Shown piece after piece: positions 16,053 through 24,219 of a stretch of DNA of 64,000 nucleotides; the first letter of the stretch is position 1; each line of letters starts with the position of its first letter. Source of the stretch: Acidobacteriota bacterium (GTDB taxonomy: Bacteria > Acidobacteriota > Terriglobia > Bryobacterales > Bryobacteraceae); contig CANIVU010000006.1 in the NCBI GenBank assembly GCA_947470805.1, positions 62,001 through 126,000 of the forward strand, read 5' to 3'. The notes beneath the pieces were generated by a model that did no database searches, had not been told where the DNA came from, and worked only from the letters and a program-made list of their open reading frames with translations. A program made the translations under genes and the position numbers.

Positions 16053-16373
16053 ATGACAAAGGCTGATCTGATCGAAGAGGTCTCCAAGGTAACCGAAATG
16101 ACTCGGAAGGATTCCGAAGTTATCGTTGAGGCAATCTTTGACAGCGTTGTCCGGAGTTTGCGAGAGGGCGACAAGATCGAGATCCGCGGGTTCGGCAGCT
16201 TCCGCACGCGGCAGCGTCAGCCGCGAGTCGGGCGTAATCCGAAGACGGGTACGCGAGTGGAAGTTCCGGCCAAGCGCATTCCCTTCTTCAAACCGAGCAA
16301 GGAACTGAAGGATCTTGTGAATGGCGGCGTGGATACCGGCTTCGACGACGAAGACGGCGACGACGGCGAGTAG
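16053..16373 (+). CDS. HU/IHF-family DNA-binding protein
   Basis: A protein of 106 residues from ATG 16053 (MTKADLIEEV), seven bases after GGGAGAGGA; an ATG two codons earlier (16047) sits too close to that site. The DNA-binding arm signature RQPRVGRNPKTGTRVEVPAK and the FKPSKELK end identify the bacterial histone-like family. The GFGSF segment and gene order after rpsA resemble IHF-beta (ihfB follows rpsA in enterobacteria), so an IHF-like role is plausible. The acidic C-terminal tail (DDEDGDDGE) is an extension beyond the usual length of about 94. Confidence 0.93.
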   Translation: MTKADLIEEVSKVTEMTRKDSEVIVEAIFDSVVRSLREGDKIEIRGFGSFRTRQRQPRVGRNPKTGTRVEVPAKRIPFFKPSKELKDLVNGGVDTGFDDEDGDDGE

Positions 16374-16391
16374 ACCTAGTTCCCTTCCCGT

Positions 16392-16874
16392 ATGGACCAC
16401 ATCTGGAGTCCTTGGCGATATCAATATGTAACGAAAGCCGCCCCCACGGGCGGCTGCGTTTTTTGCGCGAAGGTTGCGGCCGACAATGATGCCGAGGCGC
16501 TCATTGTGCATCGGGCGGCCCATAACTTCGTCGTCCTGAATTTGTACCCGTATACGAACGGCCATGTAATGGTCGTGCCATACGATCACGTGGATTCGCT
16601 GGCGGCGGCTCCGCCCGCGACCGCGATGGAGATGATGGAATTGGCGCGGCGGACGGAGAGCGTTCTCCGGTCTCTCTACAATCCGGCGGGGATTAATATC
16701 GGGATGAATCTGGGCGCTTGCGCGGGTGCCGGTGTGGCGGGGCACATTCACATGCACTTACTGCCGCGATGGCCGGGCGACGCGAACTTTATGTCGGTGA
16801 TCGGCGAAACGCGCGTGCATATTGAAGACCTCTCTATCACGTGGGAACGGATGAGGCAGGCGTTCGCGACTTAG
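16392..16874 (+). CDS. HIT-domain hydrolase/phosphorylase
   Basis: A protein of 160 residues. The histidine triad is HIHMHLLPRW (about residues 118-127). N-terminal WSPWRYQYV and the CVFC pair match the bacterial HIT group related to Ap4A phosphorylase of mycobacteria. It would cleave nucleotidyl bonds in diadenosine polyphosphates or a similar nucleotide conjugate in the cytoplasm. It follows the HU/IHF gene after 18 bases and ends over the convergent TPR gene by four bases. Confidence 0.9.
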   Translation: MDHIWSPWRYQYVTKAAPTGGCVFCAKVAADNDAEALIVHRAAHNFVVLNLYPYTNGHVMVVPYDHVDSLAAAPPATAMEMMELARRTESVLRSLYNPAGINIGMNLGACAGAGVAGHIHMHLLPRWPGDANFMSVIGETRVHIEDLSITWERMRQAFAT

Positions 16875-17773
16875 CGCTTCCTGGCGGGCTTGCAGGCGCC
16901 GCGGGCCAACTCACCTTCGGCGGCGATGAACCCGAAGGCAGACCAGTTTTCTCCGCTGACGGCGCGCTCCCACGCGGCGCAGGCGTGTTCCTTTCGCCCT
17001 GCCAACCAATGCCACACTCCCACGCCATAGCTGATGGTGGCAACTGAGTTCGCCTCGGGAGCAGCGGCCAGCGCGTCGGCCTCCGTGCGGAGCCCTTTGT
17101 AGAGCAGCAGCGTGCGGTAGTAGGACTGATTGTCGGTCACCTTCATCGAATCGGTAATTGTCGCCAACAGTTTCTCCGCCTCTTCCGGCTTCCCGGCGCG
17201 GCGAGTGGCGCGCCATGCCCATTCGGTGATGGCGACGCGGGCGTTATCGTCCAGTGCTTGGCACGGGCGCCAGTCGACGGGCATTCCGCGCATGAACTGT
17301 GGCTTGGGTTGTGCCGCCATGGCGAGGCAACGTTGATACTCGCGGGCGGCGTGGTTGTAATCGCCGCGCAGATAGTAAGCCAGCCCTAAGTGGTAGCTGA
17401 CGTCGAAACTAACAGGGGCGATTTCTGCGGCGCGCTTCAGGTCGGCGATGGCGAAATCAAACTTGCGAGTGGAAATAAAGCGATGGCCCCGATAGCGAGG
17501 AAAGCGAACGTCGCCGGGATATTCATCCATGCCGCGGGTGTAGAGGGGCAGCGATTCGGAGAATCGGAGAACGGCATCGCGGGCGCGGGCTGCAGCCAGC
17601 AGAAGGTCGGCGGATGCGGGCTCTTTCGCCAGGGCGAGATCGGCGGCGGCGATGGTGTGTTCGGGATCGGGCCGGGCCGAGAACGCTTTGCCACCGGGGC
17701 TAAAGGCTTCCGGCGTCTGTGCCCAAATGGCGGGGAGCGCGATGAACACGATCACCCGGGGAGAGAGGCGCAT
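16871..17773 (-). CDS. Secreted tetratricopeptide-repeat protein
   Basis: A protein of 300 residues with a signal peptide (MRLSPRVIVFIALPAIWA). The body is alpha-helical with TPR-like pairs: residues around SLPLYTRGMDEYPGDVRF, SYHLGLAYYLRGDYNHAAREY and SYYRTLLLYKGLRTEADAL. TPRs mediate protein contacts; the partner is unknown. It is the last gene of a minus-strand unit after queG and another TPR protein (12-base gap), but no functional link with queuosine is evident. Confidence 0.8.
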   Translation of the reverse strand: MRLSPRVIVFIALPAIWAQTPEAFSPGGKAFSARPDPEHTIAAADLALAKEPASADLLLAAARARDAVLRFSESLPLYTRGMDEYPGDVRFPRYRGHRFISTRKFDFAIADLKRAAEIAPVSFDVSYHLGLAYYLRGDYNHAAREYQRCLAMAAQPKPQFMRGMPVDWRPCQALDDNARVAITEWAWRATRRAGKPEEAEKLLATITDSMKVTDNQSYYRTLLLYKGLRTEADALAAAPEANSVATISYGVGVWHWLAGRKEHACAAWERAVSGENWSAFGFIAAEGELARGACKPARKR

Positions 17774-17785
17774 AGGTACTCAATC

Positions 17786-18949
17786 TTAACGCCGATAGGG
17801 AGAGCTTAGATAGCGGCGGGCTTCCCGGGCGGCGTCGCTGTCGGGAGCGCCATCGATAGCCTGGCGATAAGCGCGTAGCGCCTCCTGGCGTCGACCCAAC
17901 ATGTCGTAACACTGGCCCATGCGGAGCCACGCATTCATGAGGGTATTCAGTCCGGATTCGGTGCCGGCTGCGGTCACTTTTTGCAGGTCCGGGAGCGCGG
18001 CGGAGTACTCCCGATACCAGAACAGCAGGTTGCCGCGGGAGTAGAATATTTTGCCTCCGGGGAGGTGCTTGTAACCGGTGGCTCCGTTGGCGCGGAGGTC
18101 CTCCATCGTTTTCAGGATAGCTAGCGCTTCAGCCTTCTTCCCCATGTCCGCATACATCTGCACGATCTCTAATCGGTATAAGTAGTGCCGGGGAAACATT
18201 TCAATTAACTTATTCAATAGCGGCACGGCTTTTTCGGCATGGCGCTCCCTCCGGTAGGCAACAGCGAGCAGCACCATGGCTTCCACCCGCGCGCGCTGGC
18301 CCTCGGCCGCCACACGCTCCACGGTGCGCAACCCACCGTCCCGGTCGCCACGAAAACCAATCAGAAACCCCAGCATTTTCCACGTAAACGGAAGAGAACC
18401 GACGATGTAGTCATGCACGCCGCCCACCATCATGGCATCCACGAAATCGGGCTTAATCTGCAGGGCTTGCTGGTGCAGCTTGCGGGATTGCGTGAACTCT
18501 TTGAGCGAATCACGCCATAACTTCCGAATGAGAAAATTATAGTTGGCGCGCAGCCCGTGGGCAACGCCCAGGGCATAGAGTGCTTCGGTATCCTGCGGGT
18601 TACTCGCAAGGCGCGCCTCGCTTAGCGCAATCGCCTTTAGGATCGCGTCATCGAACCGCTTCTGCTCCACTTCGGCGGGGATGATCTTCGCCTTGGCCAG
18701 GAAGAAGTTGTTCCCACTGACCAGTTCGCTTTCCAGCGCACCGGCGTTGAACATTTCGCGGTAGAGCAGAGCCTCGGCCAGATGGGTATAGGAAAAGGGA
18801 TCGTTCGGCTGCTGCCTGATCTCCCGCGTGAACTCAGCAATGGCTGGTTCGTACTCCAGGTTGTAGAAGTGGTCGAAGCCTTTGCTGAGTCCCGGCGGCG
18901 CTGCGGCGAGTTGGGCGGCCAGTGCGGCCAGCAGCAGGATTAGAGGCAT
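17786..18949 (-). CDS. Secreted TPR protein
   Basis: A protein of 387 residues from ATG 18949, giving the signal peptide MPLILLLAALAAQLAAA; the frame runs 11 codons further into queG, but the shorter start fits the export signal. Helical repeats of the TPR type recur (SYTHLAEALLYREMFNAGAL, AEALAILKTMEDLRA, MGQCYDMLGRRQEALRAYRQ). Its start overlaps the queG stop by 10 bases. The function is unknown; such periplasmic TPR proteins are common in acidobacteria. Confidence 0.82.
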   Translation of the reverse strand: MPLILLLAALAAQLAAAPPGLSKGFDHFYNLEYEPAIAEFTREIRQQPNDPFSYTHLAEALLYREMFNAGALESELVSGNNFFLAKAKIIPAEVEQKRFDDAILKAIALSEARLASNPQDTEALYALGVAHGLRANYNFLIRKLWRDSLKEFTQSRKLHQQALQIKPDFVDAMMVGGVHDYIVGSLPFTWKMLGFLIGFRGDRDGGLRTVERVAAEGQRARVEAMVLLAVAYRRERHAEKAVPLLNKLIEMFPRHYLYRLEIVQMYADMGKKAEALAILKTMEDLRANGATGYKHLPGGKIFYSRGNLLFWYREYSAALPDLQKVTAAGTESGLNTLMNAWLRMGQCYDMLGRRQEALRAYRQAIDGAPDSDAAREARRYLSSPYRR

Positions 18950-20016
18950 TCGTTCTTCAATTGTAATTGGCCGAGAGCCCATTGGGCGTGGGAGGCGATG
19001 ATCGGGTCGGGATTGCGGGCGAGTGCCGTGAGCGGTTCAATGTAGGCGGGAATGGCGGCGTTGCCCATGGCGATGGCGACGTTGCGCAAAAAGCCCTGGT
19101 AGCGGGTGCGTTCAACCGGCGATCCGCGGAACAGCGCTCGGAAAGAGTCCGGCGTTAGCGCGGCGAGTTCCGCGAGCGGCGGCGCATGCCAGCGCGGTTG
19201 CCACGGGGCGTCCGCAGTGATGGCGGCGCGGCGGTTCCAGGGGCAGACATCCTGGCAAATATCGCAGCCGAAGACGTGGTGGCCGATGGCGGTGCGTTGG
19301 GCTTCCGGCACTTCGCCCTTCAATTCAATGTTCAGGTAGGCGATGCAGAGGCGGGCGTCCAGTTGCCACTCCGGTTGGTGGTGGCCGGTGGGCACGATGG
19401 CCTCCGTAGGACAGGCATCGATGCAGCGGCGGCAGGTGCCGCAGCGATCGGGGGGAGGGGTGTCGGGTGCGAAATCGAGCGATAGCAGCAACTCTCCCAG
19501 GAAGAACCAGGAACCCTTCTCCTGATTGATGAGGCAGGTGTTCTTGCCCATCCATCCCAGGCCCGCTGCCCGCGCCAACGGGCGCTCGAGTAGCGGCGCG
19601 GTGTCGATACAGATCTTCGTCTCGCAAGGCGCTATCGATTGCAATTGCCGGTTCACCGCCTCTAGTCTGGCCCGCATGACATCGTGGTAATCGTCGCCCC
19701 ACGCATAGCGGCTAATCCAGCCGAGCGTCACGTCGTCGAATGCCGTGGAGTAAGGAATCGGGGCATTGTAAAGCTGGCCGACGACCAGCACACTGCGGAC
19801 CGACTCCATGATATGCCGAGGATCGCGGCGCTTTTCGGCGCGGTGATCCGTCAAATAGCCCATCTTTCCCGCCATACCGCTGGCGGCCCAGCCCAGGTAA
19901 TGATCGGCCTCCGGCATCGCCCCAGCCGCGGCGATGCCGGCCAGTTCAAATCCAGCGGAAAGCGCCATTGCTTTTAGCTGCTCCGCGGTTACCCGATTCT
20001 GTTCGCCACCGGCCAC
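18940..20016 (-). CDS. queG: Epoxyqueuosine reductase
   Basis: A protein of 358 residues starting at GTG 20016. Two [4Fe-4S] cluster motifs are clear (CGTCRRCIDACPT and CDICQDVCPWN), with the additional conserved CIAYLNIE segment, and the cobalamin-binding N-terminal DUF1730 region (DDYHDVM) precedes them. QueG reduces epoxyqueuosine to queuosine in tRNA, the last step of queuosine synthesis, using cobalamin. The C-terminal HEAT-like repeats (AIAMGNAAIPAYIEPLTAL) are also typical. It heads a unit with two TPR genes. Confidence 0.97.
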   Translation of the reverse strand: MAGGEQNRVTAEQLKAMALSAGFELAGIAAAGAMPEADHYLGWAASGMAGKMGYLTDHRAEKRRDPRHIMESVRSVLVVGQLYNAPIPYSTAFDDVTLGWISRYAWGDDYHDVMRARLEAVNRQLQSIAPCETKICIDTAPLLERPLARAAGLGWMGKNTCLINQEKGSWFFLGELLLSLDFAPDTPPPDRCGTCRRCIDACPTEAIVPTGHHQPEWQLDARLCIAYLNIELKGEVPEAQRTAIGHHVFGCDICQDVCPWNRRAAITADAPWQPRWHAPPLAELAALTPDSFRALFRGSPVERTRYQGFLRNVAIAMGNAAIPAYIEPLTALARNPDPIIASHAQWALGQLQLKNECL

Positions 20017-20083
20017 TTCTACTATCGTAGACAGGCTCCGAAAACTTTGGTCCCTAATTCCGCGCGCTTACGCCTAGTCCGAT

Positions 20084-20542
20084 ATGTTCGAACGAAAAAA
20101 GTATTTCCTGATTCCTGAGTACGCCGCCGCAAACAAGACCGGCCAATTGGCCCCGCAACAGCGTACCGGGTTTCTGTGGGACCTCATTGTGCTGGGGATT
20201 GGGGTCCTCATGCTGGCGGGTACCGCGGTGGTTATCTTCGTCATGGGCAAGAGCGTTTTCCTCGGGTGCATCATGCTATTCGGCGCGGCGCTCGTCGGGA
20301 TGGCCATGCAGGAGCCCTGGCAGATCTACCGTACGCCGGAACCGACCATCGTCTCCTACTCCGGTCAAATCCGCCCCATTCCCAACACCAACGTGCGCAA
20401 AGGCGGCTTCGTCAACGTGGGGGAAAAGCGCGTCTACCTTTCCAGGAAGCAGCTGCGGGAGATCTATTTTGGCAAAAGCTACGAGGTGTTCGTGATTACC
20501 CCGCAAAACACGGCTGTCTCCGCCATCGATCTGCACGCATGA
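20084..20542 (+). CDS. Small membrane protein of unknown function
   Basis: A protein of 152 residues. Two adjacent hydrophobic segments (about residues 30-53 and 56-73) are flanked by a basic N-terminus and a C-terminal soluble part of about 75 residues (VNVGEKRVYLSRKQLREIYF). No known motif. The stop overlaps the next start as ATGA. The family is not recognised. Confidence 0.75.
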   Translation: MFERKKYFLIPEYAAANKTGQLAPQQRTGFLWDLIVLGIGVLMLAGTAVVIFVMGKSVFLGCIMLFGAALVGMAMQEPWQIYRTPEPTIVSYSGQIRPIPNTNVRKGGFVNVGEKRVYLSRKQLREIYFGKSYEVFVITPQNTAVSAIDLHA

Positions 20543-20829
20543 CCTCCATCAATCTACTCGCAATCGGCATGGTCGTACTCGGCGCCGGGTCCGTGCACTT
20601 AACGACGTGGCTCGCTGGTTGGCGCGCCAGTGCCTACACCTCCATCGCGTGCGGCGTCATGCTGATCTTGCTGGACATCGCGTGGCGGTCGCGCCACGCC
20701 ACAACGGAGCCCAAGCGGCGTTGGTTGAGTGCAGAATGCGGCGGTGCCATCAGCATCTTTCCCGTATGGGGTATCGGAGTGTTCGGCATCCTTTATGGCG
20801 TACTTGCCCGCGCGGGCTACCAGCTTTGA
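20539..20829 (+). CDS. Small membrane protein of unknown function
   Basis: A protein of 96 residues starting at ATG 20539, which overlaps the preceding TGA (ATGA), so the two are coupled. Three hydrophobic segments (about residues 3-20, 30-47 and 74-94) leave little soluble sequence. It probably forms a pair with the preceding membrane protein. It ends 13 bases inside the convergent 92-aa gene. No family recognised. Confidence 0.75.
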   Translation: MTSINLLAIGMVVLGAGSVHLTTWLAGWRASAYTSIACGVMLILLDIAWRSRHATTEPKRRWLSAECGGAISIFPVWGIGVFGILYGVLARAGYQL

Positions 20830-21095
20830 ATCTCTACGCCGCGCGCCACCATCTCCGCCAATAACTGCACAACAGCGGGCGATTGCTCCGTTGCGACGGC
20901 GACGATCACGGCCCATCCCAGATCCTCCCGAAACGCCTTGTTGCGAATCGTCCAACCTGGAATTTGGGCGACGCCGCCAATCTGAATCACAGACCACTGG
21001 CGCACCAGCGCATGGGCCATGTCGCGATCCGGCCGCATGCCATCGACAATGAAATGGTTGTCCCCGTGGACCAGGATTCCCAGGTTCTCGTTCAT
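20817..21095 (-). CDS. Hypothetical 92-aa protein coupled to SagB-type dehydrogenase
   Basis: A soluble protein of 92 residues. Its ATG overlaps the SagB-like stop (ATGA at 21092-21095), strong evidence for a genuine coupled gene. The sequence mixes strands and a C-terminal helix (SPAVVQLLAEMVARGV). It has no Cys and no Ser/Thr cluster, so it is not an obvious heterocyclised peptide precursor. It could be a partner or carrier for the dehydrogenase. The function is unknown. Confidence 0.7.
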   Translation of the reverse strand: MNENLGILVHGDNHFIVDGMRPDRDMAHALVRQWSVIQIGGVAQIPGWTIRNKAFREDLGWAVIVAVATEQSPAVVQLLAEMVARGVEIQSW

Positions 21096-22552
21096 AGTTC
21101 CAGCCGCGGATCGTGAACGGGATAACCGATGGCAAAGTGGTATACGACCTGGCCCGTTTCTAAATCCAGATACTCACGCACCCGGTCATCAAAGAATGCG
21201 CCAATGCCCGTGGCGCGCAGGCCTAACGCCTCGGCGGCTAGATACAGACGGTGTCCAACAGCGCCCGCCTCCATGTGGGCATACCGATATCCCCGTTCCC
21301 CGGACCGCGCCGTGGCACCTTCCAGATCGGCCACCATCGACAGCGCGATACAGGCGTTACCCGCCAGATTCTGGCCCAGACTCAGCCCAGCTGCCACCAC
21401 GCGTTGATCGCCGGATTTCAGGCGCTCCAACGTATCGGAATGCCGATACAAGCCCGGCTCCAAACCGCTCACGCGATGCACGTAAATGTAGATCGTCAAC
21501 AGCGGCTCCCGGGTGACCGATAACAACGCCAGCAACTGCGCCATCGTGATCTCCGCGCTTCCGCCAACGAAATCCAGCGCCGAGCGCCGGGACCGGGCAA
21601 CCTCCCCAAATGTTCGCCCGCCCAGTGCGGAGGCAGTGAACGCGGAGTCCGGCCTCTCCCAGGGTTCAAGATTCAAGGACGTCGCGGCGTGAATATCGGG
21701 AATCCAATCCGGCATCAACACGTGCTCCGAAAGCCGATTGGGGCTACCGGCCGGCACCGTGGGCACCGTTGGTTCGCTGGCGCCGAGAGGTATCGGGCCC
21801 CCTTCGATCGTGAGAATCAGCATCGGCCATTCGTCCCCGGCCAAGCCAAGCCGCGCCGCCAACGCTACGTCGTCGAAGGAGCCAGTGGCCGTGCAGCGGC
21901 AGCCCATGGCCCGCGCCGCCAACCCCACCGCCTGCCACGCATGGCCGATATCCAGCAGGCAATAACGATAGGCTCGATCACGATACTTCCAAGCCTCACG
22001 CCAGGCAATGCTCGTCAGAATAATGACAAGGCTTCCATCGAATCCGAAATCGCCAACGGCGCGCTGCTCGGCCATATGTTGCGACGGCCGGTAGTGATAG
22101 AGCCCGTCCGCCCACCCGCTCACGCCGCGCGTAGCGAAATGAAATTCGGTAGGGTGCAGATTCCCCGACGATGGATTCACTCGCAACGAATAGGTACTGC
22201 CGGTTGCCGGGGCAATTTTCGTCGCACTGATGGCCGCCGAATAGAGGAACAGTTGGGAGAGGAACGCGGCGCCATCCACAGCCGTCGTCTCGCCGCCAGC
22301 CCCGCACAACACATCCCACGCGGCAATCGCCGGCACCGGTGGATCCGCTGGCAGATCCACCACCGGAACACCTTCGTAGTGCCGGAAAGGATTAGGCATA
22401 TTTGCCCAATCCAACGCCCGTGCCGAACGGCGCAAGCGCTCCGGAGTGTGCTTTGTCGCCTCGTGATAGGCGCGCCAGTCGGTCGCCAATTTAGCCGTTG
22501 TCGGTACGGGCCGCGCTGCCGGTGCCACTTCCCGCGCGTCGTGCCGGGCCAC
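21092..22552 (-). CDS. SagB/ThcOx-type dehydrogenase with tandem nitroreductase domains
   Basis: A protein of 486 residues. Two nitroreductase-fold FMN domains follow a short N-terminal segment (YHEATKHTPERLRR, typical of this group): the first around residues 95-255 with RVNPSSGNLHP, the second about 310-480 with the RRSALDF start. SagB enzymes oxidise azolines to azoles in peptide natural products, but many free-standing family members have unknown substrates. The ATG at 22552 overlaps the upstream small gene by 62 bases; a TTG at 22486, right after the upstream stop, would also retain the conserved N-terminus. Cytoplasmic, likely FMN-dependent. Confidence 0.88.
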   Translation of the reverse strand: MARHDAREVAPAARPVPTTAKLATDWRAYHEATKHTPERLRRSARALDWANMPNPFRHYEGVPVVDLPADPPVPAIAAWDVLCGAGGETTAVDGAAFLSQLFLYSAAISATKIAPATGSTYSLRVNPSSGNLHPTEFHFATRGVSGWADGLYHYRPSQHMAEQRAVGDFGFDGSLVIILTSIAWREAWKYRDRAYRYCLLDIGHAWQAVGLAARAMGCRCTATGSFDDVALAARLGLAGDEWPMLILTIEGGPIPLGASEPTVPTVPAGSPNRLSEHVLMPDWIPDIHAATSLNLEPWERPDSAFTASALGGRTFGEVARSRRSALDFVGGSAEITMAQLLALLSVTREPLLTIYIYVHRVSGLEPGLYRHSDTLERLKSGDQRVVAAGLSLGQNLAGNACIALSMVADLEGATARSGERGYRYAHMEAGAVGHRLYLAAEALGLRATGIGAFFDDRVREYLDLETGQVVYHFAIGYPVHDPRLEL

Positions 22553-22718
22553 CCGGTGCCGACACTTTCCCGTTCACCGAAATGCTGGCATTCGCCTTAC
22601 TGGCCTCGCGTGCCGCTTCCACTTCTTCATGCGTCCGAACATCCGGTTCGGAAACCTTCACTTTGGCCGATGCCCGGGCCACTTGTCGTTTATGTTTCTT
22701 AGCTAACCGTTTGTCCAC
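22491..22718 (-). CDS. Small basic protein upstream of SagB-type gene
   Basis: A protein of 75 residues starting at GTG 22718 (AGAGG just upstream), 9 bases after the stop of the propeller gene. The N-terminus is strongly basic (MDKRLAKKHKRQVARASAKVK), the rest low-complexity with Ala, Ser, Gly and Thr. The shape suggests a nucleic-acid-binding or flexible linker protein. Its position inside an otherwise continuous operon supports it being real. Confidence 0.55.
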   Translation of the reverse strand: MDKRLAKKHKRQVARASAKVKVSEPDVRTHEEVEAAREASKANASISVNGKVSAPGGPARRAGSGTGSAARTDNG

Positions 22719-22727
22719 ACCTCTACC

Positions 22728-24176
22728 CTACTCCCGCAGGTCGTAACAAAGCAAACGTGCCTGCTTATTCTGCAAGACGTCTTTCCCATGCTGCACAACA
22801 TACAGCAATCCCCGGCTCAACACCGGCAACGACCACGTCTCCCGCGCCGCGAACAACCACGCCCGCGAGCCCTCCTTGAAACCACCAGGATTCAAATCCA
22901 TCCACATCAAATGCCCGAATTCCCCCAGCACCAGAAACCGCCCATCCACGTGCAGCAAATTGCCCCGATAGAGGCTCATCATCTGCTCCCGTTGCTGCCC
23001 ACCGGCCTGAAATGTCTCTTTCCACTCCAGGCTCGTTCGCCACGCTACCTTGCCCGTCTTTACTTCCACGCACGCCAAAGAAGCATCGGGCTCATTGCGT
23101 CCGTCGAAACCATACAAATACCCGTCCTTGTGGATCGGCGTATTGAAGTGCAGTCCGAACTCCGGCGTCGTCCACAGCACCTTATGCTTGAAATCCGGAG
23201 TGATCTCTAACATCGTTCCGCCCGTCTTGTAACTGGCGGAGACAAATACGTAGTTACCCATGATCACAGGGCAGGACGCATTCACCGATTCATAACTCTT
23301 GCTTCGCCACGGATAAGTGAAATCCACCGCGCCCGTCGCCGGGTCCAACATGATCAGCCCGCCCGTTGGCGGTTGGCTCTCCCCGCCGGCAAAAACAAAC
23401 ACCCGCCGCTTCCCGTGCACCACGGCCGGAATCGGCGATGCATAACTCCCGCCCCACTCGTTCCCGGCCCCCCACCGCATCTGCCCGGTCAACTTGTCCA
23501 ACCCAATCACGCACGGGCCACCCGGCGCGCCCACGTTCACAATCAGCAGATCCCCTTCCACCAGCGGCGTCGACGCCACCCCGAAAAAGTCCTGCGGCAC
23601 TTTAAACTCATCCCGCAACTGCCGCCGCCACAGCACCTGGCCCGACGGCAAATGCAAACAGTGCAGCACCCCTTCCGCCCCCACCACATACACCCGCTCG
23701 CCATCGATCACCGGGCTCGACCGCGGCCCGTTGTTATACCCGTAGCGGTCCTCGAATGACGTCTGGTAGTTATGCTTCCAATACCGCTCGCCCGTCTCCG
23801 GATGCAGACATTCCACCGTCTCCTGATTCCCGCGCCGGTGCAGGAATACTAACTTATCCCCGGCAATCGCCGGCGAGGCGTAACCAGTGCCTTTGGCCAT
23901 CTCCCACACCAGAGGCGGCCCGCTTGCCGGGAACTTCTTGCTCAGCCGCGTTTCGCGCGAAACGCCATTGTGTTGCGGGCCCAGGAATGAAGTCCAATCC
24001 TCCGTCACCGCCCCTTTCGCCAACGCCCCCGGCTTCTTGTGCTTCACGGCATCGGGATTCGCCTGCGCCGGGGCCTTGACGCCATTGGGCGCATTGACCT
24101 TGGGCGGCGCCGGATCGGTGTACTTTTTCTGGCCCAGTGCGGACAGTGAAGAGAAGAGCAGCGTGCGTCGTTTCAT
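22728..24176 (-). CDS. PQQ-binding-like beta-propeller repeat protein
   Basis: A protein of 482 residues with an export signal (KRRTLLFSSLSALG), a Pro/Ala/Lys-rich linker, then PQQ-like/BamB-type propeller blades, seen as recurring LHPETGERYWKHNY, LHLPSGQVLWRRQL, LDPATGAVDFTYPW and VEVKTGKVAWRTSL. No quinoprotein catalytic signature is visible, so it is more likely structural than a dehydrogenase. It precedes the small basic protein, the SagB-type gene and the 92-aa gene on the same strand with very short spacing. Confidence 0.87.
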   Translation of the reverse strand: MKRRTLLFSSLSALGQKKYTDPAPPKVNAPNGVKAPAQANPDAVKHKKPGALAKGAVTEDWTSFLGPQHNGVSRETRLSKKFPASGPPLVWEMAKGTGYASPAIAGDKLVFLHRRGNQETVECLHPETGERYWKHNYQTSFEDRYGYNNGPRSSPVIDGERVYVVGAEGVLHCLHLPSGQVLWRRQLRDEFKVPQDFFGVASTPLVEGDLLIVNVGAPGGPCVIGLDKLTGQMRWGAGNEWGGSYASPIPAVVHGKRRVFVFAGGESQPPTGGLIMLDPATGAVDFTYPWRSKSYESVNASCPVIMGNYVFVSASYKTGGTMLEITPDFKHKVLWTTPEFGLHFNTPIHKDGYLYGFDGRNEPDASLACVEVKTGKVAWRTSLEWKETFQAGGQQREQMMSLYRGNLLHVDGRFLVLGEFGHLMWMDLNPGGFKEGSRAWLFAARETWSLPVLSRGLLYVVQHGKDVLQNKQARLLCYDLRE

Positions 24177-24219
24177 GTAGCGGCGGAACCTATTCTCTCA
24201 TTACACTGGCAGCAGTTCC

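Noticed and set aside
20817-21095. RiPP precursor for the SagB-type enzyme
   Set aside because: The 92-aa protein lacks Cys and a Ser/Thr-rich core, and no cyclodehydratase gene is present.
12700-24000. dif/XerCD site at the skew switch
   Set aside because: No sequence resembling a dif core was found by eye in the intergenic gaps of this interval.
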